This document shows positions 1 through 10,100 of a DNA stretch of 64,000 bases, piece after piece. Every line of letters begins with the position of its first letter. Within the stretch, counting starts at the first letter, position 1. The position numbers were made by a program, and so were the translations under genes. Origin of the DNA: MGIIa-K1 sp964577145 (GTDB taxonomy: Archaea; Thermoplasmatota; Poseidoniia; Poseidoniales; Poseidoniaceae). Location: the NCBI GenBank assembly GCA_964577145.1, contig CAZNXM010000002.1:1-64000 (forward strand). Reading direction: 5' to 3'. Under the pieces are notes generated by a model, which worked only from the letters and a program-made list of their open reading frames with translations, was not told the DNA's origin and made no database searches.

Positions 1-1
1 A

Positions 2-445
2 CACCCAATCCCGGATTTATCTGGATATATTACTGAAGGTCAGATTGTTATCTCTCGTGAACTTCACCAGCAAGGTATCTATCCGCCGATCAATGTTCTA
101 CCATCACTATCTCGTTTGATGGGTTCATGTATTGGCGAGAAAACAACTCGTGAAGACCACAAATCGGTTTCTGACCAGATGTATGCTGCATATGCACAGG
201 GCCGTGAGCTCCGTGGATTAGTTGCAATTGTCGGTGAGGATGCATTGAACGAGCGTGACAAGCAATTACTTGACTTCTCTGGTGTATTCGAAGACAAGTT
301 CCTACGCCAGTCTCGTGATGAGGACCGCACAATCGATGAAACACTCGACCTATGTTGGACTTTGATGAGTGAAATTGACACCAAGTATCTCGTTCGTCTC
401 GACCAGAAGTGGATTGAGAAGTACCACCCTGATAACAGGGCGTGA
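2..445 (+). CDS. atpB: A-type (V/A) ATP synthase subunit B, C-terminal part
   Basis: The window opens inside this gene; an open frame runs from base 2 to the TGA at 443-445, giving the last 147 residues. The segment PDLSGYITEGQIVISRELH followed by GIYPPINVLPSLSRLM is diagnostic of the non-catalytic nucleotide-binding B subunit of archaeal A-type and V-type ATPases. Subunit B alternates with A in the cytoplasmic A1 hexamer that couples ATP synthesis to ion flow. Subunit D follows 38 bases downstream on the same strand, the usual archaeal order. The 5' end lies outside the window. Confidence 0.95.
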   Translation, partial: HPIPDLSGYITEGQIVISRELHQQGIYPPINVLPSLSRLMGSCIGEKTTREDHKSVSDQMYAAYAQGRELRGLVAIVGEDALNERDKQLLDFSGVFEDKFLRQSRDEDRTIDETLDLCWTLMSEIDTKYLVRLDQKWIEKYHPDNRA

Positions 446-483
446 ACGGCGTTACGTCGATGAAGAAAAGGAGGTGAAATCGC

Positions 484-1101
484 ATGGCACTGGACATTAA
501 ACCAACCCGCAGCGAATTAATCAACCTCAAGCGTCGTATCAAGCAAACCAAGAATGGTTACAAATTGCTGAAGATGAAGCGCGACGGACTCTTCCATGAA
601 TTCCGTGGCCTTCTCTCAGACATGATCGCCGCTAAGAAGGACCTTACCGCAGCATATCGATTGGCCAAGGGACGTATCGATTTGGCTAATGCTATCGAAG
701 GTGGACTCAAGGTCCGTTCTGCAGCAATTGCTAATTCAGCATCTCCTGAGGTTGAAGTAGAACGACGCAACATTATGGGCGTAGTCGTACCATCGATTTC
801 AGGAACCAACCTCAAGCAGGCATTTGGCGAGCGAAGCATTGGATTCACAGGTTCTTCACCATATATTGATGAAGCAGCTGACTCCTTTGGAGAACTTATC
901 GAGAAGATGGTCAAAGCAGCAGAGATGGAAGCTACATTGAAGCGACTTCTTGCAGAAATCGAGGCGACAAAGCGTCGTGTAAATGCCCTTGAATTCAAGG
1001 TTATTCCCGAACTAGAAGAGGCACAGGTCTTCATTCAACTCCGTCTTGAAGAGATGGAGCGAGAGGAGACTTTCCGTCTCAAGCGTTTCAAGAATAAGTG
1101 A
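484..1101 (+). CDS. atpD: A-type ATP synthase subunit D (central stalk)
   Basis: This 205-residue protein has the length and layout of V/A-type ATPase subunit D: an N-terminal stretch with SELINLKRRIKQTKNGYKLLKMKRD, a variable middle, and a C-terminal helix with the family pattern TKRRVNALEFKVIPELEE. Subunit D is the rotating coiled-coil shaft that links the A1 head to the membrane rotor. The start is fixed by a very strong ribosome binding site, AAAAGGAGGTGA, just upstream of the ATG. It is co-transcribed with subunit B, and is probably the last gene of the ATPase operon. Confidence 0.95.
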   Translation: MALDIKPTRSELINLKRRIKQTKNGYKLLKMKRDGLFHEFRGLLSDMIAAKKDLTAAYRLAKGRIDLANAIEGGLKVRSAAIANSASPEVEVERRNIMGVVVPSISGTNLKQAFGERSIGFTGSSPYIDEAADSFGELIEKMVKAAEMEATLKRLLAEIEATKRRVNALEFKVIPELEEAQVFIQLRLEEMEREETFRLKRFKNK

Positions 1102-1185
1102 TGCATCTTCAAAATTGACAATCCCCAGAGGGGATTGATTCATTGAGGTGTATTGCAACCCGAAACATGTAGGGGTGCTGTAGTC

Positions 1186-3609
1186 ATGAGCGATGAGGAG
1201 CCGATACCCGTCCATTCTGAGATATGGAATCAGCGAAAACTCATCGAAAGAATCCTCTCGCGTCACGTCTATGTTCTTTCAGACGTAGGTGGTTTTTGGC
1301 CATCATTCATTGTTCAAGAAAAGGAAGACAACGATATTCATGACGCTGTTGCGAATATCAATCAACATATTGCAAAATTGGATTGGGCTGCTCGCCTACA
1401 TCCTGATGACCCATGGTTAATCGAGGTCTTACCTGCACCCACTCGTCAATTTCCATCGTATTCAGTACCGATTGTGATGTGGATACTTGCACTTTTAACC
1501 ACCCTATATGCTGGTGAAAAGTGGATTTCAAATGGTCGGCCAGAAGGAGGTTGGTTCTTCAATCATCACACATTAGATGCTTTGGTTGGATATTCTATTC
1601 CAATATTAGGAGCAATTATCATCGCTTCTTTTGTTCAGCGAAATATTGCAGCAAAACATGGGGTACACATGCCTCATTTATTCCCACTCTTTGGACCAGC
1701 GGTCTTGTGGTGGCCTTTCGGCCTAATCGGTTTCTCTTCGATGCCTCGTAGTGATGCAAGATTGTGGCCCGATCGTTCGAGCATGGGAAATACAGCACTA
1801 TCTGCACCATTAGCACTCATCATCATTGGTTTGATACTCATCCTTGCCGGCATTGAATTGACTCCACTAGATGTTGTATTAACCGCTGCACCACTAGGGC
1901 TTGAACTCCCCCTGTTTCCCAATCTTCTCAGCCTAGCAATGAATGGGGAGAATGAGATGATTCTCAAGAGCGCATGGGCTCATCCCTTCACCTTTGCCGG
2001 CTCAACATTGATGTTCATGGGGTGGATTTCTCTATTGCCAATTCCAACAATGCCGGGAGGTCGTATTATTATTGCTAGAATGGGTATCGCTGAAGCAAGA
2101 ACTGGCGCTACCCAAACAATGCTCATAATGATGGTAATGCTCTTTGGATTCCTGTTCGGAGCATTCAATGGATGGACGATTTGGACCTTACCAGTAGCTC
2201 TTTTATTCATATTACTGGTACACCGTGGAGGCGAACCACGCTCCCCGGTTTTACTCGATGACATGAAAGGTCTTCCAGAAGAAGACCATCGCAGAATAGG
2301 CATGTTTCTTTTCATCGCCTTCATGTTTGCATTACCTGGCCACACGCCGTTCATGGTGCTAGATGATTGGGATGATTCACTGGAATTTTCAGTAAAGTAC
2401 GAAGATATCGTTATCGATGAATTCGGTTGGGCAAATCAATCCATTCTCATTACCAATCCTTCATTGATAGAGCAAAGTTGGTCTCTTGATGATACTGCGC
2501 CTTTGGATTGGGCAACATTGTACTCATGCCCCTCTCTTGAAAATCCCGACGATGAATTACAAATCGAGACCTGCAGTGGAATTATTGGTCCAAAGAGTAT
2601 TTTCAAGATCGAGTTGCAGATGAATTGGCAAGGAGAAGATACTCCAACTCGTGAGGACTTCATCGTTTCATACGATGGAGGCGAATTATCCTATACTGCA
2701 TCTCCAGACCTTACTGTTTTCCCTGCGACTTCAACAATGAATTGGACAGGTAGCCTAGAAGACCCTCAGGCGTGCTTTGATTTGGTTTGGAATGGTGCGG
2801 AAGAATCGAATCTCTCTGTATTGAGTGCGATTCCATCTGAGTTATTGACTTTCGAAGGCAGTTCAAATAGTACGATTAGCGTAACAAATGATGTGAGTGA
2901 AATTTGTGTAAAGGGTCGTAGTGGAATGTTGGATTTAGCAGATGGTGTTTCAATCGATGGAGTCGAACATCAAATGGCAATTACATCGACTAATTATGTA
3001 CCCTTACATATGCCGGATGGTGAGATGATAATAAATCCAAACCACTTGGGTTGGGCAAGTCCATTTTCCGTAGGAGGAGAACTTAGAATGTCATCTAGTG
3101 GCCCTTGTGAGGAAGTGATTACATCGAGTGTACCAAACATTCCTTCAGAAGGAGAATGGATTTGGGACCTTTCGGTATTGACTGCTGGAGTTATCCCGGT
3201 TGTTGAATCGCAAAACCTCACTTTGAAGGCAAATGTTGGTGACGTCATTTTACATTGTCAGGAAGATGGAAGTCAAACTGAATATTTGGTGATAGATGCT
3301 CCAAATCTCATGCTGGAAGTCGATGGGCCAACGATACCTCAGCAGGAAAAATATTCAATGCAATGGCAAGGAAATTCAATCAATTCTACCAATCAATTCC
3401 GATTATTCAATCCAACTTCTTCAAACATCAGTATAGTGATTGATTACCATGGGAATGGACCTCAATGGGACGTTTCCGGTAATCTCTTCTTATCGCCAGG
3501 CGAGTGGACTAATATCTCAATAACACCGCAAGGAGGCGATTTCACAATGGCTTGGCTTGAGCATAGCGATTGGATTGTCGAATTACATCTTGCAAGTCAT
3601 GAGGTGTGA
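1186..3609 (+). CDS. Site-2-protease-like (M50-like) membrane protein with degenerate active site
   Basis: This 807-residue protein has an N-terminal cytoplasmic part, about six to eight membrane segments (roughly residues 92-350), a further hydrophobic segment near 360-375, and a long probably extracytoplasmic beta-rich tail. The membrane core follows the archaeal site-2 protease layout: a WILALLTTLYAG opening, then IAAKHGV, then WPFGLIGFSSMPRSDAR, then a LLPIPTMPGGR segment matching the family LNLLPxxxLDGG. The zinc site is gone: HExGH is replaced by SFVQR (about 148-152) and the LDGG aspartate by proline (about 290). It is therefore a predicted pseudoprotease. The ATG at 1186 follows AGGGGTG and is preferred to the TTG at 1153. 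Function unknown. Confidence 0.6.
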   Translation: MSDEEPIPVHSEIWNQRKLIERILSRHVYVLSDVGGFWPSFIVQEKEDNDIHDAVANINQHIAKLDWAARLHPDDPWLIEVLPAPTRQFPSYSVPIVMWILALLTTLYAGEKWISNGRPEGGWFFNHHTLDALVGYSIPILGAIIIASFVQRNIAAKHGVHMPHLFPLFGPAVLWWPFGLIGFSSMPRSDARLWPDRSSMGNTALSAPLALIIIGLILILAGIELTPLDVVLTAAPLGLELPLFPNLLSLAMNGENEMILKSAWAHPFTFAGSTLMFMGWISLLPIPTMPGGRIIIARMGIAEARTGATQTMLIMMVMLFGFLFGAFNGWTIWTLPVALLFILLVHRGGEPRSPVLLDDMKGLPEEDHRRIGMFLFIAFMFALPGHTPFMVLDDWDDSLEFSVKYEDIVIDEFGWANQSILITNPSLIEQSWSLDDTAPLDWATLYSCPSLENPDDELQIETCSGIIGPKSIFKIELQMNWQGEDTPTREDFIVSYDGGELSYTASPDLTVFPATSTMNWTGSLEDPQACFDLVWNGAEESNLSVLSAIPSELLTFEGSSNSTISVTNDVSEICVKGRSGMLDLADGVSIDGVEHQMAITSTNYVPLHMPDGEMIINPNHLGWASPFSVGGELRMSSSGPCEEVITSSVPNIPSEGEWIWDLSVLTAGVIPVVESQNLTLKANVGDVILHCQEDGSQTEYLVIDAPNLMLEVDGPTIPQQEKYSMQWQGNSINSTNQFRLFNPTSSNISIVIDYHGNGPQWDVSGNLFLSPGEWTNISITPQGGDFTMAWLEHSDWIVELHLASHEV

Positions 3610-3611
3610 GA

Positions 3612-4505
3612 ATGAGGATTGCTGTACTGGGAGCAGGAGCCATTGGAGGCCTGATTGCAGCAAAATTGGTCGAATCAGGCAAGGAGGTTCTCGTTCATGC
3701 CAAAGGGGAGCATGGCGCTCTTCTAGCTATTAGTGGCCTTGGAATAACAGGCGAATGGAATTTCAGAATCGATGGCGGTAGTTGGCTCGTCACCTTAGAA
3801 GATGCAGGTTTGCATCCTGAACTCGAAGGATGCTGTGACTTCGCAATTATCACTTGTAAGGCAAAGGATACAACTCGTCTCGCCGAAGTTGCTCGTTTCA
3901 TCTGCACAGGACCTGTTCTTTCTCTTCAAAATGGACTTGGTAATATAGAAATTTTGCAGGAGATATTGGGTCCACATAGGGTAGCAGGTGGCGTGACTAC
4001 AAATGCGGTATTCAGGCCTAAGGCTGGAGAGATTAACTGGGTGGCTAAAGGCGATTTATTGATCGGTGGGCGTTGTTCAGGAGACTTTGTACAAATTCTA
4101 TCGTGTCTCAACGCTGAAGAAGTTGTAGATTTAGATGCTATTTTGTGGCAAAAACTACTGCTCAATGTGGCGATTAACCCGATTGCAGCGATTTGCGGAG
4201 TCACAAATGGAGCATTGCTTGGTGAAGAGATGTTCAATCAATCCGAAGCTACCATGCTTGAAGCAGCGAGTGTAGCACGCATGGAGGGCGTTTCACTTCC
4301 TAGTGATGAGGAATTAGTCAATCGTTTGAGGTCTGTACTTGAATCTACTTCAGAAAATCTCTGCTCGATGCTTCAAGATGTTAAAGAAGGTCGTGAAACC
4401 GAGATTGAAATGATGTGTGGCGAAGTAGTACGCCGTGGTGAAAGGAGTGGAATTCCTACGCCCCTAAACGCAATGCTTACCAGCCAAATCAAGGGACTCA
4501 GATGA
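3612..4505 (+). CDS. 2-dehydropantoate 2-reductase (ketopantoate reductase, ApbA/PanE family)
   Basis: The 297-residue protein starts MRIAVLGAGAIGG, the Rossmann NADP-binding glycine motif of the family, and contains LWQKLLLNVAINPIAAICG, which carries the conserved catalytic-region lysine and the NxxxNP pattern of ketopantoate reductases. The enzyme reduces ketopantoate to pantoate with NADPH on the way to coenzyme A. The ATG at 3612 sits behind GAGGTG and a few bases after the stop of the preceding membrane protein, so the two are probably co-transcribed. It ends overlapping the convergent nadB gene by 8 bases. Other ApbA-family reductases act on related 2-oxo acids, so the substrate is inferred. 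Confidence 0.85.
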   Translation: MRIAVLGAGAIGGLIAAKLVESGKEVLVHAKGEHGALLAISGLGITGEWNFRIDGGSWLVTLEDAGLHPELEGCCDFAIITCKAKDTTRLAEVARFICTGPVLSLQNGLGNIEILQEILGPHRVAGGVTTNAVFRPKAGEINWVAKGDLLIGGRCSGDFVQILSCLNAEEVVDLDAILWQKLLLNVAINPIAAICGVTNGALLGEEMFNQSEATMLEAASVARMEGVSLPSDEELVNRLRSVLESTSENLCSMLQDVKEGRETEIEMMCGEVVRRGERSGIPTPLNAMLTSQIKGLR

Positions 4506-6078
4506 GGTCGGCATTATAGTGCAGGCCTGAATTTTCCTTTCGGGAAAGTGCATCGTCAGTAATCAATGTAGCAACCAAAACAAGGTTGCGTAATTCAATC
4601 AAATCTCTTGAAGGGAGGCTCCTTCTCCAAATGATATCAACTTCTTTTGAGAGTAAAGTGAGCATTCGACTTGCTCTTTCGAGTCTTGAGAAACGTCGAA
4701 CAATTCCTACATCGTCGGTCATCGTCATACGTAGGGTCTCAAGGTCTCTAACCAGTGGCGCATGCTCCTCAAGGTGTGGCAAGCCTTCAGCACGCCATTC
4801 AGGGACCTCTCCAAGTGATTCAATAGGATTCATAATCATGTGATCAGCAGCCCTATTTGCGAATACCACCGCTTCTAGAAGGCTGTTAGAAGCAAGACGA
4901 TTTGCACCATGCATTCCGGTACAAGCCACTTCACCGATCCCGTATAGGCCGGGTATCGAGGTGCCATCATCCATCAATACCCTTGCATCAATATCGACAG
5001 ACAATCCCCCTACCATGTAGTGGGCTGCTGGTGCTACAGGCAGAGGGTCTCGTCCTAGTGAAAGTCCCGCAAGATTCAGTCTACTTTCGATAGTTGGGAA
5101 ATTATTTTTCAATATTTTTTCATCTAGATGGTCGGTGATTAGCCACACATGGTCGAATCCACTTCGCTTCATCACACGGTCACATGCTCGGGCTACGATA
5201 TCTCTTGTTGCGAGTGAGCCCTGAGGTGAAGACTCCAGTGTAAAAGAATATACTTCAGGCTCTTTGTCACCTGTTCTATATTTTTCTAATCCCTTGTGGT
5301 CAAGTAGGACTCCACCTTCGCCTCTGAGCGCTTCAGTAATGAGAAAAGGCCTATCGCCCTGCAACATCAATGCGGTGGGATGGAATTGAACAAATGCCAT
5401 ATCTCTTGCAACTGCTCCGGCTCTAACCGCCATTGCTAAACCATCTCCAGAAGCTACAGGTGGGTTGGTTGTCCTCTCCCACAACCTTCCTGTTCCTCCG
5501 GTGGCAATCATGATTGCATCTGCAGGAATTGCATCCATTCTACCAGAATCTAAATCAAGGCACCAAATCCCCTTTACTCCCTTTGAAGGGTCTCCATGTT
5601 CTCTTTGAATCAAATCGACCCCTAGTGTATGAGGCCTGACCTCAATATTGGGGTGTTCAGCTACAGCTTTGGTTAGTGCTCTCTCAATTTCAGCACCTGT
5701 TGCATCCTTTGCATGTAGAATTCTTCGGGCAGAATGCCCTCCTTCTTTGACGAGATGGAATCCATCGTCATCTTCTTCAAATTTCACCCCAATAGATAGC
5801 AAATCACGTATTCTATCGCCGGCTTCAGTAACAACCATACGTACAATTTCTTCATCGCATAAGCCATCACCGCAAGCCAATGTGTCTGCAATATGCGCTT
5901 CCATTGCCTCGCCATCTGTACGATCTAGAATTCCAGCAATGCCTCCTTGAGCCCAATTAGTGGAACTATCTTTCGGCCGTTGTTTGGTAACAACTAGAAT
6001 TTCATGATTCTCATCAGCAAGACGTAAACTGGCGAAAAGACCAGCAATGCCGCTGCCGATAATGACGATACGTGACAT
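4498..6078 (-). CDS. nadB: L-aspartate oxidase
   Basis: The 526-residue flavoprotein begins with an FAD-binding motif, IVIIGSGIAGLFASLRLA, followed by STNWAQGGIAG, then SGDGLAMAVRAGA, QFHPTAL and the active-site segment LRGEGGVLLDHKG, and later GLYGIGEVACTGMHGANRLA. This order is typical of NadB, which oxidises L-aspartate to iminoaspartate for quinolinate and NAD synthesis. The length matches the family. The start is set by AGGAGGTG 9 bases upstream of the ATG at 6078; an upstream in-frame GTG lies inside that site and is rejected. nadA and nadC are not in the window. Confidence 0.93.
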   Translation of the reverse strand: MSRIVIIGSGIAGLFASLRLADENHEILVVTKQRPKDSSTNWAQGGIAGILDRTDGEAMEAHIADTLACGDGLCDEEIVRMVVTEAGDRIRDLLSIGVKFEEDDDGFHLVKEGGHSARRILHAKDATGAEIERALTKAVAEHPNIEVRPHTLGVDLIQREHGDPSKGVKGIWCLDLDSGRMDAIPADAIMIATGGTGRLWERTTNPPVASGDGLAMAVRAGAVARDMAFVQFHPTALMLQGDRPFLITEALRGEGGVLLDHKGLEKYRTGDKEPEVYSFTLESSPQGSLATRDIVARACDRVMKRSGFDHVWLITDHLDEKILKNNFPTIESRLNLAGLSLGRDPLPVAPAAHYMVGGLSVDIDARVLMDDGTSIPGLYGIGEVACTGMHGANRLASNSLLEAVVFANRAADHMIMNPIESLGEVPEWRAEGLPHLEEHAPLVRDLETLRMTMTDDVGIVRRFSRLERASRMLTLLSKEVDIIWRRSLPSRDLIELRNLVLVATLITDDALSRKENSGLHYNADLI

Positions 6079-6147
6079 GGGACGCAACACCTCCTGTGGC
6101 TGGATGCATTCAAAGATGCCCCCTTTTCATGCGAAACGAAGAAGGGC

Positions 6148-6972
6148 GTGGTGTGTTACACAGGGGTTATGGGGGGCTTCAAGAAGCTATCAGGTATCAT
6201 CGGCCTCCTGATGATTTGTGTCGCTGTAGCCAATGTAGAATTAGGCGTGCTAATGCCTCTTGAGCCGCCACATAAATTGATACTTGCAAACATGGCACAA
6301 CCTGGTTGCAGTAGCGGAGATATTCAAAGCGACTTAGATTCAGGTTCTGTTAACACATGCGTAGCCACTCTCGGAGTATGGGATGCAGCAGATATGTTGC
6401 TGATATTAGAGGGAACAATTCTCTTCTTCGCCTCTTTTATCCGTTGGCCACGTCGGGGTCGGTGGGCAAAGAGAATTCGTAGAATGGCTTTGGTTGGCGG
6501 TATTCTATTGTGTGGCCTAGCAATCGCTGATGCTACCGATTCTCTTCCTGGTCCAGATGTAGAAGATCTCGCAGCCCTATTGCCATTCCCTGCTCCTGCA
6601 ATAGCAGTACAAATTGGAGTATTCATGTTAGGGCTTTTCTTAATCAGAGGTCCAAAGTACATCTACGATGATCCCGATAAGGGTAATACTACTGCTTCTC
6701 AAGAGCGAAATGAGAAATTACATTCCGAGATGGATAAGGCATACAAAACCGGCGGTTCACTGAAGGGTTTGAAGTCCGATAGAAAAATGATGAAAGGAAT
6801 GAGCCGATATACTACAGTGAAAGATTTGTGGACACATCAGGAATTATCACATCATGAAGATGCCTTTGAGAGCGGATTAAGGGATGTAGCCTCCTACTCA
6901 CTTGGTAGGACTTGCCACCTTTGTAATGGAGCAGGATGCGCACGTTGTTCGAACACTGGTTCCTTACAATGA
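6148..6972 (+). CDS. Four-helix membrane protein with C-terminal cysteine (zinc-type) motif
   Basis: I do not recognise this family. The 274-residue protein has about four hydrophobic segments: a short one near the N-terminus, one around 87-98, one around 110-125 and one around 148-166. A polar cytoplasmic region follows, and the C-terminus carries CHLCNGAGCARCSNTG, which resembles one half of the DnaJ-type CxxCxGxG zinc motif. The tail also contains a charged stretch rich in lysine. Start choice is uncertain between GTG 6148 and ATG 6169; neither has a strong ribosome binding site. It is transcribed away from nadB and toward smc. Confidence 0.6.
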   Translation: MVCYTGVMGGFKKLSGIIGLLMICVAVANVELGVLMPLEPPHKLILANMAQPGCSSGDIQSDLDSGSVNTCVATLGVWDAADMLLILEGTILFFASFIRWPRRGRWAKRIRRMALVGGILLCGLAIADATDSLPGPDVEDLAALLPFPAPAIAVQIGVFMLGLFLIRGPKYIYDDPDKGNTTASQERNEKLHSEMDKAYKTGGSLKGLKSDRKMMKGMSRYTTVKDLWTHQELSHHEDAFESGLRDVASYSLGRTCHLCNGAGCARCSNTGSLQ

Positions 6973-7109
6973 ATCACTGTCTTCGGCTCAATAATCAGTC
7001 ATTCACAATCGGCGTCTCGCGTGCGAGGCTCGGGGAACCTTCAAGACCCCTCGGGGCTCGCTCCCACCTTGAGGTCGGGAACTCAGTTTCCTGATTGAGA
7101 GGGAAAGGG

Positions 7110-10100
7110 ATGTATCTAAAATCATTGGAAGTGGAGAACTTCAAGTCATTTAATGGCGAAGCGACGATTCCGTTGAATCGTGGTTTTACAGCCATTACTG
7201 GGCCTAATGGCTCAGGAAAATCAAATTGCGGCGATGCGATTCAATTCGTACTTGGTCCGCGTTCGTCAAAAGTTCTTAGAGCTCAAAACTCAAAGGACCT
7301 AATTTTCAATGGAGGTAAGTCGAATCGTCCAGCTCGAAATGCAAAAGTCACCCTTGTCTTTGCTAATCCGGTCCTTTCCAATGGAAGACGCAGACTTCCT
7401 ATCGATTACGAAGAGGTTCGAATGACTCGTGAGGTTAGACTTACCAAATCCAATAACACGGTTACAACATATCATCTCAATGGTGAGGAATCAACCCAGA
7501 AATCATTTCATCGACTTTTGAGTCAGGCAAATGCAAGACCAGATGGTTACAATATCGTTCTACAGGGCGATGTTACACGTTTGTCTAAGATGACTGCAAA
7601 TGAAAGGCGCAAGGTACTGGATTCGGTTGCAGGAGTAACCTCGTATGATGAGGAAATCCGTAAGGCTGAACGACAGAAAAACCAGGTCGAAGAGTACATC
7701 GATAGAATTTCATTGGTCGAAGATGAACAGAAATCACGACTAAAGGCGCTTGAGAAGGAAAAGGCTCAAGCCGAGAAGGTAAAGACTCTCAAGGAAGAAT
7801 TTGATCAAGCAAATATCGAACTCCATCAATCCAGGCATGCTTCAAGTAAAGCAGAAATTCGCCATCACACCGAAGAGCGTGCAAGATATTTGTCCGAGGC
7901 AACAGAACTCGAACAGGTTGTCAAAGATGCATCAATTGAACTTCTCAAATTTGACGATCGCATTGGCGAACTCGAAGTGAAAATAAAGGAAGCAATGGGC
8001 GAGGACAAAGGCGGACTCCTCGATGAGATTCAGAAATTACAGGTTGCATGTGAGCGAAACCGTGACCGAATAGAAGAAGCGATGGAAACTCAATCTGATG
8101 ACGAGCAATCACTAGGAATCCTCGAGGAAGAAATAATTGCTGCGACTGAGGCATTGACCACTCATAAAGAGAGTCTTGTTGAAGCAAAAGAAGCACTTGG
8201 GTCATCGAAAGCGGCTTTTGATGAAGCTGAAGCCGAGGAAAAGTCAGTTCAGGATGATCTCGAATCATCAGGCGCTGCAACTGCGACATTATCACGAGCT
8301 CTTTCTAAGGCTACTGAAGCATTAGAGGCGGCAAGAGAGGCCGCAAATACTGCCCAATTAGAAGCAGACAAAATTTTCGGTCAAGCCGACTTGGTTGCTG
8401 AGCAGTTATCTACTGCTGAAGAGAGCGTAGAAGATGCTCGTCTTATCCATGACGACCTCAAATTAGTTGGGGAAGAATTGGGAACTGCTGATCCAGAAGT
8501 CGACAAAACCAAACTAGCAGATGAACTCCAGAAATCCCAACGTAGTGAAGCAAAACTTCAGATTGAAGCAACAGCGGTTGAAACCAAATTACGCGAGACA
8601 GAGCGAAAGCTTGTCAGCGCTCGAACCGAATTAGAAAATCGTTCTGGAAATAATGGAATGGCACCAGGCGCTGCTGCGGTAATCGCGGCCAAGGACCGTG
8701 GAGAACTCCGTGGAGTCCTAGGAACGATTGCAGAATTGTGTGCACCACGTGATGACGCACATGCTGAAGCACTTGCTACCGCCGTAGGCGGCGGAATGAG
8801 TTCCATTGTTGTTGAAGATGACCAGGTTGCTGCTGAGGCGATGGCCTTACTTCGAAATAAGAAAGCAGGACGAGCCACATTCTTACCTCTCAACAGAATC
8901 CAAGCAAACCGTTCTAGTGGAAAAGCAGCGATGGTTGCTCGAAAGCCAGGAGTCATCGGATTTGCTCACGAACTACTCGATTATGATCCAAGAATTGCTA
9001 CTGCAGTAGCATATGCATTGCGCAATACTCTCGTGGTAGAGGATCTCAACACCGCTCGACGTTTGATGGGCGGAGTTAGGCTCGTAACATTGCGCGGAGA
9101 AATCACCGAACCCGGTGGTGCGATGGTTGGTGGCAGCAGAGCTCGAATGAAGGCAGGATTTGGCGGTAGAATCCAAGGTGCTTCTGCGGTAGAAAAACTC
9201 GCTGCTGAGGTAGAACGGCTCTACTTGATGAGTGAAACTGTTACTAAAGCAGTTGAAGAAGCAAGGTCTCAACAATTTGAAATCCGTACTAAAATCAATT
9301 CACTTGCTGAAGATGATACCTCGGTCAAAAGAACAGCTTGGAATGCAGAATGCGAAATAGCACGAAAGGAATTAGACAAGAAACGTGGCGAGGCAACACA
9401 GTTGCAAAAGCGTCTTGAAAATTTAGAATCTGACCACCGTGGACGAATTACAATGCTTGAAACAGCCAAGAAAACCTTGGTCGATGCTGAAGCAGCGCGT
9501 GAAAAAGCGCATAACCAGTTACAGGAATCTTCCCCTGAAGGAATGCGTCAGCGACTATTTGAAGCTTCAAAGAAGCGAATGGAAGCAGAAGGAATTGCTG
9601 CTAAAGCCCGTTTGACATTAGAGAGTGGAGAGGAGAGGAGTTCACTTCTTGGCGATAGACTTGAGACATTCACAAGCCGTGCAGACGAAATTCAGTCAAA
9701 CATGGCTGGAAGAACTAAATCAATCGGAGAATGGAATACTGCAATCGATGCTGACACCATCATTCTCACTGCTAAGGAGGGTGAGCGCGCAGTATTACTT
9801 GAGGAAAATGAGGGTCTTGAAAGTGAACGACTTACATTAACCGAGGAACGTGCAGCACTCCGTGCATCTGCTGGGCAGAAAACTACTACAGCGATTAGCC
9901 ATAGGTCCATGGCAGAGGATATCGGTCGCAATTTAGCAATCAAGGAACAATCCTTAGCCGACCTCCTTGCAGAGATGGCAGAAATTGGGATTGAAGTTGC
10001 TGAAGAGGGTATTGAATTGGCGAATGTGGGAGATGCAGAGAAGAAATTGCGTGCACTCCAACGCCGTCTTGATGCTCACGGCCCTGTCAATATGCTTGCA

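Noticed and set aside
558..1034. Serine-rich reading frame on the minus strand
   Set aside because: It is the shadow of the ATPase subunit D gene, with no ribosome binding site and biased composition.
7020..7070. Rho-independent terminator in the smc leader
   Set aside because: CTCGGGG repeats and an imperfect ACCTTCAAG/CTTGAGGT pair are present, but the stems are interrupted and no T tract follows.
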